Origin: Clostridiales bacterium
Lineage (GTDB): Bacteria; Bacillota; Clostridia; Lachnospirales; Lachnospiraceae
Assembly: GCA_023663185.1 (NCBI GenBank)
Contig: JAMPHY010000029.1
Location: forward strand, 1-36,103
Length of the DNA: 36,103 bases
Reading direction: 5' to 3'
This document shows positions 31,834-36,103 of the stretch, in pieces; within the stretch, counting starts at the first letter, position 1, and each line of letters opens with the position of its first letter. The notes beneath the pieces are model-generated. The model made no database searches and was not told the DNA's origin. It was given only the letters and a program-made list of their open reading frames with translations. Made by a program: the position numbers and the translations under genes.

Positions 31834-34473
31834 CTAGCTAATCCGCAAAACTTTCATCACAATATAAATCGCAAGCCCGAATGCCGGAATTATATACACA
31901 ATAATCAACCCCAATGCAAACAGATATTCATAAATCCATGCAGCTTTCCTCTCCACTGATTCAGACAAGCTTACCTTAAGCATTGTATCAATAACAAGTG
32001 TAATTAATCCTATGAGCATTAAAAGGCTTCCCAGCTTAATTCCGGGCGGTATAAACTTAAAAATAATTTCGTTCCTGCCTTCCATACTCTCTGTTCCCAA
32101 AAATCCAAAAACGTCGGATATCCCGCTTTTTTCTCCATTTAACACGCAACTCCAACCATCTATCGCCGCTACGGGCAGAAAAATCGTCCAGCTTTTATCC
32201 GCATTATCAATTACCACGCTGATACGTCCCTTAGCTTCGTCAACGCTAAGCTCTTGCGCTGTTAAAAGTCTTGCGCTATCAGATTTACCCTCGTCCATGA
32301 CTTGCGACCACTTATTAACATCAAGCAATGCTATCTCCATATTTTCCACAGGCAGCGGATTTCCGTCCTTATCTGATATAAGAACTTCTATTTCTTCATC
32401 GACATATGTCCCTAAATCCACAAGCCTATGCGGTCCATAATATACATCGGACTCCGGTATCTCTAATTCCTCTCCGTTTATGAACACCATGAAACTATCA
32501 GCGCTTAGTCCCGAATCCAAATAAATATTCTGTCTCCCTAATATATTAAGGCAGACCACACCGCTATTGTTTATCTTTATTTCCTTAGCCTCTGCTCCGC
32601 TATCGTCTATCTCTATTCCCTTAGCCTCTACTTCGCTCAAAGCCATTATCTCAAGACAGCTTTCACCTGCCGCGAATATTCCCATTTCTTCCTGCCGCTT
32701 AAGAGGCGAATCACCCTTTAACTCCAATTCGGATACTCCCTTATAAAAAACCATTCCCTCTGACAATATTCTATCTGATATATCAGTGCCGCCAATATCC
32801 TGTGTGGCTACCCAATGAACCAGATATCCCAAGTTTTCCATAGTATTCTGAAAGTTTTGATTACCTGTAGGCAAGTACCCCCCTAGCGAACTTTGGCGGT
32901 TTACCAACGGCGCATTTGCCGGCATTTCATAATCAATCTTCGTTCGATATAAAGCATTGTTATCCGCTTTTTGTGTCTGCTGTACCAGTTTAACATATGC
33001 GGTCTCATTTATATCACGTAAAGGGTTATTCTGCGGCAATAAAATAAAAAGCCAGAAACACACGCCGCTTACCATCGATACACATATTAGCAGTTGTCTT
33101 TTATACTTAGTCATCACAGCACAGAACGCCGCGGCAAAAAACAGCAGCAATATTATACATACCTGTATCGTTTCCTTTTTACAATTCAAGCTTATTGCCA
33201 GCGAAGAAAACGCCTGAGTTATTCTGTAATTCCATAAAAATGTTAGTATACAAGCCACCACACACAAGACAATAACACATATGGACATCAACATCGTAAT
33301 AACTGCACGTTTTATTCCTGATGCGCCTTCTACGCACTCTACGCTCTGAGCCATAAACTTAATCAGACTAATTCCTGAAAGCAGCACCATGTAAGCATAT
33401 CTTACCGGAAAGCAGACATACGAGCCCATATGCCAGATAAGATTGGCAGGCTGCAATAGCACTGTCAGCCATAAAAATATATTTAAAAAAATGAAAAATT
33501 TCCTTTTGCCCTGCATTTCATCATCAATTATATTGTCAGTTTTTCCTATGCACTTCCTTTTTATAATAAACCGCCTTATAATAAGCCACGCGCCTGCCGC
33601 CAGCAGCACCGGATGCGCTATCTGGAACAACCTTTCGAACAAATCGTCAAACCCGTGCCTTTTCATGATACCAAAATATGACAGATTTTCGTCCGCACGC
33701 GACGAAGACAAAAGAATCATTAGATTAGGGATTAGCACACCTGCTGAAAGCAAGAGCCCTATGAACGTATAAACGCCCAATCTGAACATAGCCCCTCGCC
33801 GCTTCTCCTTCTTTTTACAGCAATAAAAATATATTCCACTACTAAACAGGGTAAAAAGCAGCGTCATAAAACCGATTTGAATACTTAAACATATTTGATA
33901 AGCAAGTAAAAGCGCATAAAAAACGCCTTTTCCCTCTTTGATAAGACGGCGCAGCGCCAGACAGAAAAAAGGGAAAATAACCGGAAAGAGCAGCCATTTG
34001 ATTATCTGATAATTATACGCCATATAGCCCGACATCGCATAACACAAGCTTAAGATAAGATTACACTTGTTATTCTTAGGAAAGACTTTTAAAAGAAAAA
34101 TATTTGCCGCAGCCGCAGCCGCAGCCGCATATAAGAGCAATAGCACATTTACCGCCTTATAAATCATCTGTCTGCCAAATAGAAGCAGTACATAGTTAAA
34201 AGGGTTAATAATCTCATTGATGGTATCCACATACAAATTCGCGCCGCCCGACACCGAAAAATCAAAAAAAAGACTTTTTTCTCCCATGACAACATCATAG
34301 AAACGGTATAAAAGCGGCACATATTGGGAGTACATATCCGTAATCATAATAGAGCCGTCGCCAAACGGATACAGCCCTCTTATAAAATATATCAGCAGAA
34401 AAAGCCCTATCGTAAGCAAGGCGGCAAAAATGGGCTGTATATATTTCTTTTGGCTGATATTATAATTCCACAT
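31834..34473 (-). CDS. YfhO-family membrane protein (putative GT-C glycosyltransferase)
   Basis: An 879-residue protein with a dozen or so membrane helices, a large extracytoplasmic domain (~480-800) and a last helix pair. The early motif DMYSQYVPLLYRFYDV, followed by SGGANLYVDTINEIINPFN (shown in two pieces), is typical of YfhO. Relatives in Bacillus and Listeria glycosylate lipoteichoic acid or other wall polymers from lipid-linked sugars outside the membrane. Two small repeats are visible: (GCCGCA)x4 at 34106-34129 coding eight Ala in a membrane helix, and a 36-base in-frame tandem duplication at 32564-32635 in the outer domain. ATG at 34473 has AGGAG six bases upstream. It follows the glycosyltransferase gene by 94 AT-rich bases. 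Confidence 0.85.
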   Translation of the reverse strand: MWNYNISQKKYIQPIFAALLTIGLFLLIYFIRGLYPFGDGSIMITDMYSQYVPLLYRFYDVVMGEKSLFFDFSVSGGANLYVDTINEIINPFNYVLLLFGRQMIYKAVNVLLLLYAAAAAAAANIFLLKVFPKNNKCNLILSLCYAMSGYMAYNYQIIKWLLFPVIFPFFCLALRRLIKEGKGVFYALLLAYQICLSIQIGFMTLLFTLFSSGIYFYCCKKKEKRRGAMFRLGVYTFIGLLLSAGVLIPNLMILLSSSRADENLSYFGIMKRHGFDDLFERLFQIAHPVLLAAGAWLIIRRFIIKRKCIGKTDNIIDDEMQGKRKFFIFLNIFLWLTVLLQPANLIWHMGSYVCFPVRYAYMVLLSGISLIKFMAQSVECVEGASGIKRAVITMLMSICVIVLCVVACILTFLWNYRITQAFSSLAISLNCKKETIQVCIILLLFFAAAFCAVMTKYKRQLLICVSMVSGVCFWLFILLPQNNPLRDINETAYVKLVQQTQKADNNALYRTKIDYEMPANAPLVNRQSSLGGYLPTGNQNFQNTMENLGYLVHWVATQDIGGTDISDRILSEGMVFYKGVSELELKGDSPLKRQEEMGIFAAGESCLEIMALSEVEAKGIEIDDSGAEAKEIKINNSGVVCLNILGRQNIYLDSGLSADSFMVFINGEELEIPESDVYYGPHRLVDLGTYVDEEIEVLISDKDGNPLPVENMEIALLDVNKWSQVMDEGKSDSARLLTAQELSVDEAKGRISVVIDNADKSWTIFLPVAAIDGWSCVLNGEKSGISDVFGFLGTESMEGRNEIIFKFIPPGIKLGSLLMLIGLITLVIDTMLKVSLSESVERKAAWIYEYLFALGLIIVYIIPAFGLAIYIVMKVLRIS
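34106..34129. repeat. Hexanucleotide repeat (GCCGCA)x4 in the YfhO-type gene
   Basis: Four perfect copies of GCCGCA; on the coding strand they give GCG-GCT alternation for eight alanines (residues ~116-123) inside a membrane helix. Unit gain or loss would keep the frame and change helix length by two residues. Confidence 0.85.
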
Positions 34474-34567
34474 CTTTTTCTCCTAATTGGCAAATACTAC
34501 TACAGGCAATTATTATATCTCAATAAACGCGCAGACCTGCTGAGTAATTATAATAATTTTGCATTTC

Positions 34568-35956
34568 CTATCCCAGACACCATACGCCAATCATAACCGT
34601 ACTAAGAATACAGAACAAAACAAGAAGCGCAGTCATTGCGGCTTTTAACCACTTATTAGTTATATTTTGGCACATAAATCCAAGCGCCACAGCCGGAAAC
34701 AGCAGTTCAATTTCAATATATCGAAAATTCATGCTGCACTGAAACGGATAATCAAAAGCAAATTTCAGATAAAAAAACATATTTACTAAATATCCTACAG
34801 TAAACATAATTCTGCACGGTATATCAACAACTTCCATTTCTGCCTTTTTTTCTGGATTTTTTATCAGACATAGCCTTATCCAGTTGATAATAAATACTTT
34901 GCAGAAGGATAAAAACGCCAAAAAAGCTATCACCGCAGCCACAAACATTAGAAGCACAGCCAGTATTTTCACGTATTTGGCAACGTCAACCATGTCCCAT
35001 TCGCCCAATACGGAAGTCCGTATAATCTGCATCCAAACATTATAACCACAGCCAAGTTTAAAATGTATAAGATTGTCAAGCATTTCTGAGGGAACCGGCC
35101 ATAAAAAACGATTCAGTACAGGCACATTCCCCGTATACTGCCATGAATCCATTGGAAGCGTATAAACCCAGACAAGCGGCGTATTAAAGCGAAGCATATT
35201 TCTTATATAAAAACTCATTCCTATTGGAATAGACAGCACACCAAATACAACAAATTGCACAAGCAGCTTTTTAGGCAGTCCCTCTTTTCTCCACTGTCTG
35301 ATAAACACATAAAGAAAAACAAAGGCAATCGGAAACGCCATCTCCGCCACATTTTGCTTCGTCAACATACCAAGTGAAATTGATAACGCGACATAAATTA
35401 TATTACGCATATTAGGAGTTCTACTCCACTTTATTGTAGTATAGACACAAAGTAAAGTAAATAACAGACTCATACAATCGTTATTTACACTACCCGACAG
35501 TAATATTAATGCGGGGTGAAAAGCAAATAGTAGCATTAATAAACGTACTGTTCTTTCGCTAAGTTTAAATTGACGTAAAATCTCTAATATAACTATCAGA
35601 ATTAAAAGAGAACAAATAAATGGAACAACTTGTATCAGCTCTTCCAGCACATCTGTATTATGAATAAAAAGGGAACAAAACCTCATCAACAGTGCGCAGC
35701 AGAAATGATGAAGCGGCGGGTGATGAAACTGATATACGCTTGTCGGATCAATATCCGGAAGTCGAAGATTCTCGTAAAGATACTGAATATAGGCGAGATG
35801 TCCGCCTGAAACGGTATGTCCTGCATCAAGGTCAATCATACCGATATCATACTGTCTGTCATATATAGTAGAAAACAACACATAAAAAAAGCGCAGTAAA
35901 AAACCTGCCCCTAATACTGCCGCCATTTTTAATTTATCTATCTTTGTCTGGTTCAT
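34568..35956 (-). CDS. GT-C type membrane glycosyltransferase (ArnT/PMT-like)
   Basis: A 462-residue protein with ten or more membrane helices. After the first helix comes an outer loop with acidic residues (IDLDAGHTVSGGHLAYIQYL, written at its 20-residue limit) and YQFHHPPLHHF, the layout of lipid-linked-sugar transferases such as ArnT or GT39/GT83 relatives. Those enzymes move a sugar from a polyprenyl carrier to a protein or lipid outside the membrane. ATG at 35956 has GAAGGAA nine bases upstream. The open frame continues to a TTG at 36022, with another ATG at 36001 that lacks proper spacing, so the shorter form is preferred. It lies just 111 bases after the 23S rRNA end and heads the surface-gene run. 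Confidence 0.75.
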   Translation of the reverse strand: MNQTKIDKLKMAAVLGAGFLLRFFYVLFSTIYDRQYDIGMIDLDAGHTVSGGHLAYIQYLYENLRLPDIDPTSVYQFHHPPLHHFCCALLMRFCSLFIHNTDVLEELIQVVPFICSLLILIVILEILRQFKLSERTVRLLMLLFAFHPALILLSGSVNNDCMSLLFTLLCVYTTIKWSRTPNMRNIIYVALSISLGMLTKQNVAEMAFPIAFVFLYVFIRQWRKEGLPKKLLVQFVVFGVLSIPIGMSFYIRNMLRFNTPLVWVYTLPMDSWQYTGNVPVLNRFLWPVPSEMLDNLIHFKLGCGYNVWMQIIRTSVLGEWDMVDVAKYVKILAVLLMFVAAVIAFLAFLSFCKVFIINWIRLCLIKNPEKKAEMEVVDIPCRIMFTVGYLVNMFFYLKFAFDYPFQCSMNFRYIEIELLFPAVALGFMCQNITNKWLKAAMTALLVLFCILSTVMIGVWCLG

Positions 35957-36067
35957 GGTTTGCTGTTCCTTCACACTCAGAGCCGTCACAATAAAAGACA
36001 TACCCTCAAAACCAAATACCAAAAATCTACATCTATTAAACAGCTTCTAAGCTTCCTGTCTCTGTTT

Positions 36068-36103
36068 GGTTAAGCCCTCGACCTATTAGTATTAGTCAGC
36101 TGT
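36068..36103 (-). rRNA. 23S rRNA, 3' end only (continues past the right edge)
   Basis: The minus strand reads GACTAATACTAATAGGTCGA then GGGCTTAACC, the well-known 3' end of Firmicutes 23S rRNA; the mature end is placed at the CC at 36068 by similarity. The rest of the gene is outside the window. A 5S gene would normally follow within some 100-200 bases, but coding sequence begins 111 bases on. Confidence 0.92.

Noticed and set aside
35957-36067. 5S rRNA gene after the 23S end
   Set aside because: The interval is too short and shows no 5S-like sequence.
1-36103. CRISPR array, prophage or insertion sequence with transposase
   Set aside because: No regularly spaced repeats, integrase, transposase or phage structural genes were seen on either strand.

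Overview
The window looks like a chromosome segment from a low-to-mid-GC anaerobic Firmicute, most likely a Lachnospiraceae-type Clostridium relative. The grounds are strong AGGAGG-type ribosome binding sites, Firmicutes-style promoters, a CheV protein, a WalJ/YycJ-type hydrolase, a long FtsA-like protein and VanY/GH25 wall enzymes. Family placement is inference. Almost every gene lies on the minus strand; only a GH43 glycosidase gene and a tRNA-Leu gene are on the plus strand.

Layout, in transcription order from the right edge. The last 36 bases are the 3' end of a 23S rRNA gene on the minus strand, with no 5S gene behind it. Then come a membrane glycosyltransferase, a YfhO-type membrane protein, a GH20-like glycosidase and a MoxR / DUF58 / transglutaminase trio (35956 down to 24894), all in one direction and apparently concerned with the cell surface. 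Next is a four-gene polar amino acid ABC importer (24463 to 21486). Its roughly 340-nt leader carries a strong promoter, a 36-codon reading frame with Cys-Cys-Cys and Cys-Cys runs, and mutually exclusive antiterminator and terminator helices. This is the most interesting object in the window: a candidate cysteine-responsive attenuator, supported by the resemblance of the binding protein to cysteine/acidic amino acid receptors.

Below that are cheV with its terminator, a diverged Sir2-like zinc protein, a 923-residue acidic repeat membrane protein, hisH, hisF, ung and a diaminopimelate decarboxylase gene. The tRNA-Leu(CAA) and its terminator separate these from a VanY-type carboxypeptidase gene and a MerR-CPBP pair. 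The MerR protein is membrane-anchored and carries a zinc ribbon; its promoter has the 19-bp spacer and dyad typical of MerR control. A divergent region then separates the GH43 gene from a secreted GH25 lysozyme gene.

The left part is a housekeeping group: a zinc-finger membrane protein, polA, coaE, an FtsA-like actin-fold ATPase with an unusual C-terminal extension, a WalJ-like hydrolase and the start of an ABC exporter cut by the window edge. A 137-bp palindromic, MITE-like element sits between polA and coaE. A small palindromic repeat occurs three times in the window (two copies near 7470, one at 24550).

Starts were reassigned by ribosome binding site where the longest open frame began too early (WalJ, coaE, polA, zinc finger, CPBP, MerR, hisH, Sir2-like, two ABC genes, glycosyltransferase). 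All functional calls come from reading motifs by eye; no database search was possible.
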